Positions 44,954 to 52,712 of a stretch of 64,000 nt of DNA are shown one piece after another. The position numbers and the translations under genes were made by a program. The first letter of the stretch is position 1. Every line of letters starts with the position of its first letter. Below the pieces are notes generated by a model. That model was not told the DNA's origin. It searched no databases and saw only the letters and a list, made by a program, of their open reading frames with translations. The DNA comes from Acidobacteriota bacterium (GTDB lineage: Bacteria > Acidobacteriota > Blastocatellia > Pyrinomonadales > Pyrinomonadaceae), in NCBI GenBank assembly GCA_016703965.1, contig JADJBB010000021.1:1984001-2048000 (forward strand), written 5' to 3'.

Positions 44954-47059
44954 ATGCCAACAACATATTCAAGAAGAAACTTTCTTAAGGTATCTGCTTT
45001 ATCTGGTGGAGGTATGCTAATCAGTTTTAGTCTATTTAACCTGCCTGCCGAAGCAAAAGTATCGGAGGAAATGGTTTTTGCTCCAAATGCGTATATCAAA
45101 ATTGCTGCTGACGGCACCATTGTGTTGTTGGCACCGAACCCGGAAATTGGCCAGGGTGTAAAAACATCGTTACCCATGATCGTTGCCGAAGAATTGGGTG
45201 TTGATTGGAAAAAGATCAAGGTCGAATTAGCACCATTAGACGGCAGAATGGGCCGACAAACAGCCGGAGGTAGTGGATCAGTAAGAGGACGGTTTACAGA
45301 GTTGCGTACAGTAGGAGCAACAGCACGTGAAATGTTGACGACTGCTGCAGCGAAAACATGGAATGTTCCTGTAACTGAATGCACGGTTGAAAACGGAGAA
45401 GTGATCCATAAGGTAAGCGGAAAAAGATCGAGTTATGCATCGTTGGCGTCTGCAGCAGCAAAACTCGAAGTGCCGGCCAAGCCAACGTTAAAAGACCCGA
45501 AGGAATTTAAGTTGATCGGCACAAGAGTTAAAGATGTAGATGCACATAAAATTGTAACCGGTCAGCCGTTGTTTGGAATCGATACAAGAAAAGAAGGAAT
45601 GCTTTTCGCCATGGTAAGCCGTCCGCCGGCTTATGGAAAAACATTAGGCGAAGTGAACGATGCAGCTGCCCTGAAGATCGATGGCGTTAAGAAAGTAGTA
45701 AAGATCAAGAACGCAGTTGCCGTGCTTGCAACCTCTACATGGGCTGCAAGAAAAGGAAGAAATGCACTGGTGATCCAATGGAATGCAGGTGAAAAACTGG
45801 AGAACACTTCCGAGCATTTTGCAGCGTTTAAAACTTTGCTTGATAAACCTGCACCAACAGAGCCCGCAAGGAATGACGGAGATGTTGATGCAGCGAAACA
45901 AGGTGCCGCACAATTTCTTGATGTAACGTATGAGATACCTGCACTCGCGCACGGACAAATGGAGCCGCTTAATTTTTATGCGAATGTGAAAGATGGGAAG
46001 GTGGAATTGTTTGGTCCAACACAAGTACCCGGGGCAGTAAGAACCGAAGTATCGAAACAATTAGGAATTGCGGAAGGAAATATAACCATTTCATCGCCCC
46101 GCCAGGGTGGGGGTTTTGGCAGAAAGTTAATGACCGATAATGGCGTGGAAGCCGCATTGATCTCTGCAGCGGCACAATGTCCAGTGCAGGTGCAATGGAC
46201 ACGTGAAGATGATATGCAGAATGATTTTTATCGTCCTGCAGAAATGTGGAGATACCGGGCAGCACTTTCGGTTGACAATTTATTATCCTGGCATCAATCG
46301 GGTGTTGGTATTGGTCGTGGTGTACGTGGTGACAGTTATGTTGCAGGAAGTATTGCAAATTACCGTGCCGAAGGACAAGGCTTTACAAGCAATACGCCAA
46401 CAGGTTTTTGGAGAGCTCCCGGGGCAAATACGCTTGCATTTGTTGCTGAAAGCTTCATGGATGAAGTATGCACCGCATTGAAAAAAGATCCGGTAGCATT
46501 TCGCCTGGAGTTGTTGAAGAAAGCAAAAGAACAACCTGTCGGAAGGATCAATTATGACCCGGAGAAGTATAAAAGTGTGATCGACCTTGTCGCAAAGATG
46601 AGTAAGTGGGGTACGAAAACACCCGGCGTATTCAGAGGTTTCTCAACATGGTTCTCGTTTGGCTCTTATGTGGCGCAGGTGGTTGATGTGCAATTGGTAA
46701 ATGGACAACCGAAGGTTAAGAAAGTTTTTTGCGCAGTAAACTGTGGCCGTGTAATTAATTTGAGCGGTGCAGAAAACCAGGTGCAGGGTTCAATTGTCGA
46801 TGGCATCAGTCATGCCATGTTTCCGAAAATTACTTTTGTAAATGGTGCTGTGGCCGAAACAAATTTTCATGCCTATAAGTTTTTACGCATGAAAGATGCT
46901 CCAACCGAGATCGATGTGCAGTTTGTTGAATCGAATGAGGCACCTTCAGGATTAGGTGAACCGGCTTTGCCGCCTGTTGCCGCAGCTCTTGCAAATGCGA
47001 TCTTTGCAGCGACCGGCAAACGATTACGCAAGTTGCCATTCGCCGACCAACTGGTTTAG
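44954..47059 (+). CDS. Molybdopterin-binding catalytic subunit, xanthine dehydrogenase family (isoquinoline 1-oxidoreductase beta-like)
   Basis: 701 residues with a Tat signal (SRRNFLKVSALSGGGML), so it is exported. The family motifs are GGSGSVRGR, RQGGGFGRKL and the C-terminal GLGEPALPPVAAALANA with the probable catalytic glutamate. Two-gene (Fe-S plus Moco) oxidoreductases of this kind hydroxylate N-heterocycles or oxidise aldehydes; the substrate is not predictable. It is 7 nt from the small subunit. The stop at 47059 lies 4 nt before the right inverted repeat. No dedicated electron acceptor or MoCo chaperone gene is nearby. Confidence 0.92.
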   Translation: MPTTYSRRNFLKVSALSGGGMLISFSLFNLPAEAKVSEEMVFAPNAYIKIAADGTIVLLAPNPEIGQGVKTSLPMIVAEELGVDWKKIKVELAPLDGRMGRQTAGGSGSVRGRFTELRTVGATAREMLTTAAAKTWNVPVTECTVENGEVIHKVSGKRSSYASLASAAAKLEVPAKPTLKDPKEFKLIGTRVKDVDAHKIVTGQPLFGIDTRKEGMLFAMVSRPPAYGKTLGEVNDAAALKIDGVKKVVKIKNAVAVLATSTWAARKGRNALVIQWNAGEKLENTSEHFAAFKTLLDKPAPTEPARNDGDVDAAKQGAAQFLDVTYEIPALAHGQMEPLNFYANVKDGKVELFGPTQVPGAVRTEVSKQLGIAEGNITISSPRQGGGFGRKLMTDNGVEAALISAAAQCPVQVQWTREDDMQNDFYRPAEMWRYRAALSVDNLLSWHQSGVGIGRGVRGDSYVAGSIANYRAEGQGFTSNTPTGFWRAPGANTLAFVAESFMDEVCTALKKDPVAFRLELLKKAKEQPVGRINYDPEKYKSVIDLVAKMSKWGTKTPGVFRGFSTWFSFGSYVAQVVDVQLVNGQPKVKKVFCAVNCGRVINLSGAENQVQGSIVDGISHAMFPKITFVNGAVAETNFHAYKFLRMKDAPTEIDVQFVESNEAPSGLGEPALPPVAAALANAIFAATGKRLRKLPFADQLV

Positions 47060-47060
47060 A

Positions 47061-47267
47061 TCAGTTTGATATGGTCAAGTAGAAATGGATACGGCCAGGG
47101 GCCGAGTGGCAGACGGTCCGTCCGTAGAAGCCTTCGATACGACTGAATGGTTCGCTTCGGACTTCTTCGACCTTGCGAAAAGCACCGCCTTCGAGCAGTT
47201 CGGTTTTCAATCTGGCCCAGAAACTCTCTGCCTGAGCGTGATATTAACAATTGCCTTTTTTCTGCTC
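47061..47267 (-). mobile_element. IS3-family transposase (OrfB) C-terminal relic
   Basis: A minus-strand frame reads EQKKGNC*YHAQAESFWARL, then KTELLEGGAFRKVEEVRSE, then FSRIEGFYGRTVCHSAPGR. This is the end of an IS3-type integrase core (GNCYDNAxxESFWxxLKTE...YN...RHSALGY), including the catalytic Glu and the Lys seven residues later. The in-frame TAA at 47244-47246 and the substitutions at YDN and RHSALGY show that it is inactive. Its last codons overlap the right inverted repeat. I find no orfA or N-terminal half in the window. Confidence 0.78.
47064..47088 (-). repeat. Right copy of 25-bp inverted repeat bounding the xdh-like cassette
   Basis: On the minus strand it reads CCATTTCTACTTGACC followed by ATATCAAAC, pairing with 44372-44396 (2 mismatches). 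It overlaps the 3' end of the IS3-type transposase relic, so the repeats may be insertion-sequence ends. Confidence 0.8.
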
Positions 47268-47783
47268 GGCGGAGCGTCGAAGCAGAGAATGGCGACGCGA
47301 TCCCACGCCCCTAATTGGTCAAAGAACGAACTGCCAAAAAACCTTCGACCTATCTGCCAAATACCTCTACCGATCTCGCTCTTTTGTTAAGACAAACGGG
47401 CGGACTCCTTCGAACAATCTGCCCTGCTTGTACATATTCATTCGATAAACAGGGGTGTTTTGAAAAAGTGTGAATCGTTTCACACTTTTTGAGCAAAAAA
47501 GTTGGAGCACATCGAAATGCAAAATTTGGGGGCGCTATTTTTCGTGTAATTGGGCACTCGTGGGATGCTCGAATTCGGCGGAGAAGTTTCTGTTGATATT
47601 TATCTCCATTTCCGCTAATATTTGGGGAAATTCAGCGACCAGCTAACTTTTTTCATCATTTCTCATATTCTTTGAGAATTTACGTGTTTTATTTGTGAAA
47701 CGCGGTCGCATTTGTGTTAGATTATTTTTATCGAAGTAATTCGGTTCATGGATTTGCAGAAAATTGGATGGGAGAACTAGAAA
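47268..47783. other. Intergenic region upstream of recA
   Basis: About 516 bp without a supported gene. It holds a GCCCTG...CAGGG pair and a near-palindromic CRP-type site (47469-47484), similar in order and sequence to the 8.5 kb intergenic element, and the recA promoter. A GGGAGAA ribosome site ends the region. I did not find a clear LexA box. Confidence 0.55.
47469..47484. promoter_or_regulatory. CRP-type site in the recA upstream region
   Basis: TGTGA-ATCGTT-TCACA, flanked by AAAAAG and CTTTTT so that the whole forms a 12-bp stem with a TCGT loop. It could be a regulator site or a weak bidirectional terminator hairpin. It is 300 bp from the recA start, too far for a simple activator role. 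Confidence 0.45.
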
Positions 47784-48797
47784 ATGAGCTTAGATAAAGG
47801 AAAAGCGATCGAGTCTGCGTTGATGCAGATCGAGAAAAAGTTTGGCAAAGGGTCGATCATGAGGCTTGGCGAGCGGCCACATGAGGATATCGGAGCGATC
47901 TCGACAACGTGCCTCAGCCTGGATGCGGCGATCGGCGTCGGCGGATTTCCGCGCGGCCGTATCATCGAGGTTTACGGGCCTGAGAGTTCGGGTAAGACGA
48001 CGTTGGCGTTGACCGTGGTCGCTTCGGCCCAGAAAACGGGCGGCGTTTGTGCTTATATCGATGCCGAACACGCGATGGACCCGGAATACGCCACAAAGCT
48101 CGGCGTCAACATCGACGACATGTTAATCTCGCAGCCCGATTCCGGCGAGCAGGCTCTCGAGATCGCCGAGACGCTTATCCGTTCGAACAGCGTGGATGTG
48201 ATCGTGATCGATTCGGTCGCGGCCCTTGTTCCGCGGGCTGAGCTTGATGGCGAAATGGGCGATTCGCTGCCTGGACTGCAGGCACGGCTGATGTCGCAGG
48301 CACTTAGAAAGATCACAGCGATCGTTTCGAGTTCAAATACGTGCTTTATCTTTATTAACCAGCTTCGCGAGAAGATCGGCGTGTTCTTCGGCTCACCGGA
48401 GACAACGACCGGCGGCAAGGCGTTGAAATTCTACGCCAGCCTTCGCCTCGATATTCGTAGAATTGGTGCTATTAAAGATGGCGACAAGGTCGTCGGAAAC
48501 CGCACTCGCGTTAAGGTAGTGAAGAATAAATGTGCACCGCCGTTTCGTGAGTCGGAGTTCGATATTATGTACGGAGAGGGAATCTCGCGGACCGGCGATC
48601 TGCTCGACCTGGCGGTAAATCACAACATCGTCGATAAATCAGGAGCATGGTTCTCGTACAAAGGTGAACGCCTCGGCCAGGGCCGTGACAACGTCAAGAA
48701 CATGCTGAAAACGAATGTCGACCTTCTCGAACGTATTGAAACGGACGTGAAGGCCGAACTTGGTTTTCCTGACTCTACGGCAGCGGCCACCGCGTAA
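47784..48797 (+). CDS. recA: Recombinase RecA
   Basis: 337 residues. The Walker A is GPESSGKTTLAL, Walker B VIVIDSVAALVP, with loop 1 (ELDGEMGDSLPGLQARLMSQALRKI), the INQLREKIG segment and loop 2 (FGSPETTTGGKALKFYAS) intact. The C-terminal domain is short and ends DSTAAATA. It catalyses strand exchange and LexA self-cleavage. The stop codon is immediately followed by the stop of the convergent neighbour. Confidence 0.98.
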   Translation: MSLDKGKAIESALMQIEKKFGKGSIMRLGERPHEDIGAISTTCLSLDAAIGVGGFPRGRIIEVYGPESSGKTTLALTVVASAQKTGGVCAYIDAEHAMDPEYATKLGVNIDDMLISQPDSGEQALEIAETLIRSNSVDVIVIDSVAALVPRAELDGEMGDSLPGLQARLMSQALRKITAIVSSSNTCFIFINQLREKIGVFFGSPETTTGGKALKFYASLRLDIRRIGAIKDGDKVVGNRTRVKVVKNKCAPPFRESEFDIMYGEGISRTGDLLDLAVNHNIVDKSGAWFSYKGERLGQGRDNVKNMLKTNVDLLERIETDVKAELGFPDSTAAATA

Positions 48798-49607
48798 TTA
48801 GGGCTTCGTTGCCGGTTTCTTGACCGGCGGTGGAGGTTTGGGATAGACGATATCCTTTCGATCAACGGTCGGTGTCGGACGTGGCGGGTCGGCACCGATC
48901 GGAACAACCCAAATCTCGTAATTCGGCTGTTCTTTGAACCCGCCGTCGATCGCCGCAACCCGGTCATACGGCGTACCGGCTTTAGTTATATACGCTTTCA
49001 TCCGTCGCAAGACATCGGCTGCGTAGCCGCGGACGTTAGTTCGGCCCGCGTAACCAATGATATAGATACGGTCGGGAGCCTGAGCTAAGTAGGTTACGAT
49101 ACTGTCGAGTTTTCCCGCTTCGTCTTTTTCGGGAAGGTCACCGAATTCATCCACCTTTTTCGCTGGTGCGGCTACCGGAACGGTCACGGTAGCGCGGTTC
49201 GTGCATTCGAATCCATAGCCACCGATCAGCAGGTCCGCAATGATCTGACGGTCATTGCCGGCGCCGGTCGAGTCAACCGTGATATTGCGAGTACCCTGCC
49301 CTGAAGTGATCGTGCCGGAGGAGATGGACCAACTGTAGATCGGCTGAACGCTCGGGTCTCCGCCACCAATATTTGCCGCCACGGTAAGTTGCTCACCATC
49401 CTTTAACGGACGGTTGGGGCCCTGGATCTGGATCTGAGGGCACGGGATCACGGCAGGCGCCGGCGGCTGAGTGTTCGGCGGCTGGTTGGTTGCCGGCTGA
49501 TTGGGTGCTTGAGGATTGGGCTTTCCCTGTGGAGGAGTTTGAGCGATAGCTGCGACGGTGCAGAGCCCAAAAACCGCCGGTAGTATGCTGATAACCAGTT
49601 TTTTCAT
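48798..49607 (-). CDS. Secreted protein of unknown function with a Pro/Gln-rich linker and PKD-like segment
   Basis: 269 residues. The signal peptide is MKKLVISILPAVFGLCTVAAIAQ. A Pro-Asn-Gln stretch precedes a beta-sandwich-like segment (GEQLTVAANIGGGDPSVQPIYSWSISSGTITSG, typical of PKD/Ig folds). A later part (LDSIVTYLAQAPDRIYIIGYAGRTNVRGYAADVLRRMKAYI) weakly recalls OmpA-type peptidoglycan-binding domains but lacks a confident motif. It ends in a Pro-Lys-rich tail. Its stop abuts the recA stop. Confidence 0.7.
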   Translation of the reverse strand: MKKLVISILPAVFGLCTVAAIAQTPPQGKPNPQAPNQPATNQPPNTQPPAPAVIPCPQIQIQGPNRPLKDGEQLTVAANIGGGDPSVQPIYSWSISSGTITSGQGTRNITVDSTGAGNDRQIIADLLIGGYGFECTNRATVTVPVAAPAKKVDEFGDLPEKDEAGKLDSIVTYLAQAPDRIYIIGYAGRTNVRGYAADVLRRMKAYITKAGTPYDRVAAIDGGFKEQPNYEIWVVPIGADPPRPTPTVDRKDIVYPKPPPPVKKPATKP

Positions 49608-49660
49608 AATTTAAGGCCTCCGTTTAGATTTGGGTTGCCAGATTATAACACGCTTTGCGA

Positions 49661-50557
49661 TCAAAATTTGTTCCCCGTAAGAAGCTCAAACGCCTGAATA
49701 TACCTTGCAGTCGTAGCATCACTGACATCATCGGGCAAAGGCGGAGCCGGCGGTGTTTTGTCCCAGTGGAGTGTCTCGAGATATTCTCTGACGAACTGTT
49801 TGTCGAATGATGCTTGAGCTTTGCCAGGTGCGTATTTGTCGGCTTCCCAGAATCGGGATGAGTCAGGGGTGAGAACTTCATCGATAAGAAGTATATTGCC
49901 ATCCGCGTCCGTGCCGAATTCGAACTTTGTGTCGGCAATGATGATTCCGCGCGTCAAAGCGTAGCCTGAGGCTTCTTCATATATCTTCAACGATCGTTCC
50001 CGCAGCAAATCGCCGGTTTCTTTACCTACGATAGAGCAGAAGGTGTCGAAGTTGGTATTTTCGTCATGGCCCGTTGCGGCTTTTGTGGCCGGCGTAAAAA
50101 GCGGTTCCGGAAGTTTGTCGCATTGCTTCAGACCCTGCGGAAGTTCGTAGCCGCAGACTGAACCGGTAGCTAGATATTCCTTCCAGCCCGAGCCTTCCAG
50201 ATAGCCTCGAACTACACATTCAACCGGGAATACATTCGTACGCCAAACCAACGTCGCCCGACCCCGCAGTTCATCATGCCGCCTGATCGATTGCGGCATC
50301 GCCGTGAGATCAGCGGAAATGATGTGGTTGGCTGTTATAGGAAGAAGGTGGTTGAACCAAAATAGTGATATTTGGGTAAGTACTTCACCCTTCCTTGCGA
50401 TCAGGGTTGGCAGGACGCAATCAAAGGCAGATATGCGGTCAGTTGCAACGAGCAGCAGGCGTTTTTCATCGACCTCGTACACATCGCGAACCTTGCCGCG
50501 ATGGAGCAGATTCAATTCGGGTATGTCAGATTCGGATATCTTGGTCGCAACGGTCAT
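49661..50557 (-). CDS. purC: Phosphoribosylaminoimidazole-succinocarboxamide synthase (SAICAR synthetase)
   Basis: 298 residues, the length of the longer PurC type. Family motifs: LLHRGKVRDVYEVDEKRLLLVATDRISAFDCVLP, ECVVRGYLEGSGWKEY, GHDENTNFDTF, IADTKFEFG and IDEVLTPDSSRFW. It joins aspartate to CAIR in purine synthesis. It stands alone here; no other pur gene is in the window. Confidence 0.97.
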   Translation of the reverse strand: MTVATKISESDIPELNLLHRGKVRDVYEVDEKRLLLVATDRISAFDCVLPTLIARKGEVLTQISLFWFNHLLPITANHIISADLTAMPQSIRRHDELRGRATLVWRTNVFPVECVVRGYLEGSGWKEYLATGSVCGYELPQGLKQCDKLPEPLFTPATKAATGHDENTNFDTFCSIVGKETGDLLRERSLKIYEEASGYALTRGIIIADTKFEFGTDADGNILLIDEVLTPDSSRFWEADKYAPGKAQASFDKQFVREYLETLHWDKTPPAPPLPDDVSDATTARYIQAFELLTGNKF

Positions 50558-50789
50558 AGCTCAACTTTATTATGGAGACCGCGTTCTGGCAAAACAAAAA
50601 AAGGTCAATTATTTCTGGAAGATGCCTAGCGTTGAACTTATTTGAACACTGTTGAAAAATTTAATGACAAACAGTTTAGGAACATGCATAATAATAGGTG
50701 GCCCGGTTAAGATTACCGGACACTCTTTTACCTTCCGGACCTTTACTCTTTTTGGATCCCCGTCGATAGTTGGTCCGCAGAGTTCCTAC

Positions 50790-51998
50790 ATGTACCGTCT
50801 TTTCCCAATGATATTCCGAATTACCTCCACCGCATGCGTGGCGGCGGCTTTTGGTTCGTCCACCCTTGCCCAATCGGCCCAGCAGCAAAAAGTGATTGAG
50901 CAATCCGGTGACAGCGGCTGGTTATGGATGATCCTCATCGTTGGCCTCCTGTTGGCGGGAGCCTTCCTTATCTGGCGAAAGTATAAGGGAACGTCTTCAT
51001 TGCTGGAGGCAAGTGAAGGCCGGGCTACCAGCTTCTACAATAGCAACGAAAGCTACGAGATGGACGGACTAGACGTCGACAAGGAGTTGGAATGGCTAAG
51101 AAAGTCTAAGAAATCAAAAGCAAAAGCACCTGTGGCCTCAGGAACCGCCGCCCGATCCAAGGCGGCACTTTCTGATCCTCCGCCGAGACGAGCGGCAGCG
51201 AGCGCCGACATAGATACGAGAGCATTTCAGGAGAGAATGCGAAAACTGCAATATTCACAGCTGCCGATCAACTCCTTCATGCATTTCACTCCCGCCAAGC
51301 TGTATGAGCCGCTGCCTGTTTTGGACGATCCATCGCTGTTGAACGCGATAGAACAGGCAAATGAAGAATATGAAGAAGATGAATCCGTCCGCGAGTTAGC
51401 GCTTAAGATCCTGACGGCTTTCCGAACCCGGAATTCCGTCGATGCGCTGACGCAGATCGCTCTGTACGACCTTTCGTCAAACCTTCGGTCAAAGGCCGTG
51501 TCCACGCTTACCGAGTTTGATCATCCGTCAGTTTTTGAGGCGATCCTGCTTGCGTGCGCCGATCCTACGCGTGAGGTCCGAGCCGCAGCTGCACGAGGTT
51601 TGTTCCGGCTCAGTTTTGACCGGGCTGATGCCTGGAAACGGCTCATGGAGACCAACGACGAGTTTCGCATGAGCCACGCTGCAAGGGCTGCGATCGAATC
51701 GGGAATCGCGGTAAAGTCTTTTGATAGGCTCGTCCACGAAGATCTAAAGGTCGCCTATGAAGCGTTCTCGCTTGTCGCGTTCATGATTGGTTCCGGCGAA
51801 ACCGCTGAGATCTTTAAGGCGATCAGAAATCATCGAGACGAGCGGGTGAAATTTGCGCTCCTCCACGTTTTAAAGGTCCAGAAGGACGAGAGAACGATTG
51901 AAGCACTGGAGCAACTACGAACGTCCGGGTCACTCTCCCCGGACGTTGCCGAGCGGATCAAAGAGACAATCGCCAGCTTTGAAAAAGTAACGGCGTAG
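50790..51998 (+). CDS. Membrane-anchored HEAT-repeat protein
   Basis: About 402 residues from ATG 50790; the frame is open from TTG 50652, but MYRLFPMIFRITSTACVAAAFGSSTLAQ looks like a signal peptide. A second helix (WLWMILIVGLLLAGAFLIW) anchors it. After a Lys/Ala-rich linker the C-terminal half is made of HEAT-type helix pairs (EDESVRELALKILTAFRTRNSVDALTQIALYDLSSNLRSKAVSTL, then HPSVFEAILLACADPTREVRAAAARGLFRL). HEAT arrays scaffold other proteins; the partner is not known. The start is uncertain because no ribosome site is clear. Confidence 0.75.
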   Translation: MYRLFPMIFRITSTACVAAAFGSSTLAQSAQQQKVIEQSGDSGWLWMILIVGLLLAGAFLIWRKYKGTSSLLEASEGRATSFYNSNESYEMDGLDVDKELEWLRKSKKSKAKAPVASGTAARSKAALSDPPPRRAAASADIDTRAFQERMRKLQYSQLPINSFMHFTPAKLYEPLPVLDDPSLLNAIEQANEEYEEDESVRELALKILTAFRTRNSVDALTQIALYDLSSNLRSKAVSTLTEFDHPSVFEAILLACADPTREVRAAAARGLFRLSFDRADAWKRLMETNDEFRMSHAARAAIESGIAVKSFDRLVHEDLKVAYEAFSLVAFMIGSGETAEIFKAIRNHRDERVKFALLHVLKVQKDERTIEALEQLRTSGSLSPDVAERIKETIASFEKVTA

Positions 51999-52039
51999 TA
52001 ATAGTAGTAATAAAATACAAGGGGGACAGCCCAAAGGTT

Positions 52040-52588
52040 ATGCCAGCATTGTATGTTGATGGAACGGGCGTCGGCGTGAAAGTCGGAGCTATTGCTCCCG
52101 ATTTCACGCTTAAGACCAGTACAAACGAGGATTGGAAACTTTCTGACCACTTGGGCTCCGTCACTGTTCTGCTCTTCTATCCTCAGAACGAGACTCTTGT
52201 GTGCACGAAACAGCTTTGCTCAGTTCGTGATCACTGGGAAGACTATCTTGCGACAAAAGCGACGATAATCGGCGTTTCGCCCGCTGATCCTGAGGAGCAT
52301 TTTCAATTCGCAAAGCGGCGCAAGCTTCCGATCCCGCTGCTTGCGGATCCGGGCCGCACCGTTACCCGCATTTTTGGTCGGCATTGGCTCTTTCCGATAA
52401 GTTTCACCAGAGCCGTAGTGGTAATCGACGCAAAGGGTATGGTGCGGAACTGCGACGTGATGCTCCGAGCATTCCGACCGCTGGACGAGAAAATAATCAC
52501 CGATATCTACGCCGCACGCGGTGACGCCTTCAACGATAAATACGATCAGATTAGGCAGCGATCTCCGATCCGGGACCTGGTCCGATAG
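52040..52588 (+). CDS. Peroxiredoxin, PrxQ/BCP-like
   Basis: 182 residues of AhpC/TSA fold (GAIAPDFTL, TVLLFYPQNETLVCTKQLC). The peroxidatic C55 sits in the P-x3-T-x2-C motif and C60 is five residues later, the spacing of PrxQ/BCP atypical 2-Cys enzymes. The C-terminal half (FGRHWLFPISFTRAVVVIDAKGMVRN) fits. It reduces peroxides using thioredoxin-type donors. It lies 41 nt after the HEAT-repeat gene, with which it is probably cotranscribed. Confidence 0.9.
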   Translation: MPALYVDGTGVGVKVGAIAPDFTLKTSTNEDWKLSDHLGSVTVLLFYPQNETLVCTKQLCSVRDHWEDYLATKATIIGVSPADPEEHFQFAKRRKLPIPLLADPGRTVTRIFGRHWLFPISFTRAVVVIDAKGMVRNCDVMLRAFRPLDEKIITDIYAARGDAFNDKYDQIRQRSPIRDLVR

Positions 52589-52677
52589 CCAAGTCACGAC
52601 TTTCGCTAATAGGGAACTGCTGTTGTCCGCTCAATACAACAAACCGACATTGGTAGTATTCCAGCACATCTGTCCGC

Positions 52678-52706
52678 TTTCGCAGCCAGTAGTTTTTTGA
52701 TACGAT
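52678..52706 (+). promoter_or_regulatory. Possible uvrB promoter giving a leaderless mRNA
   Basis: TACGAT at 52701-52706 would place +1 at the GTG start codon (52713). The -35 is weak (TTTCGC with 17-bp spacing). No Shine-Dalgarno sequence is present. Confidence 0.3.
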
Positions 52707-52712
52707 TGAGGT

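Noticed and set aside
47676..47783. A LexA/SOS box in front of recA or uvrB
   Set aside because: No shared dyad could be found between the two upstream regions by eye.
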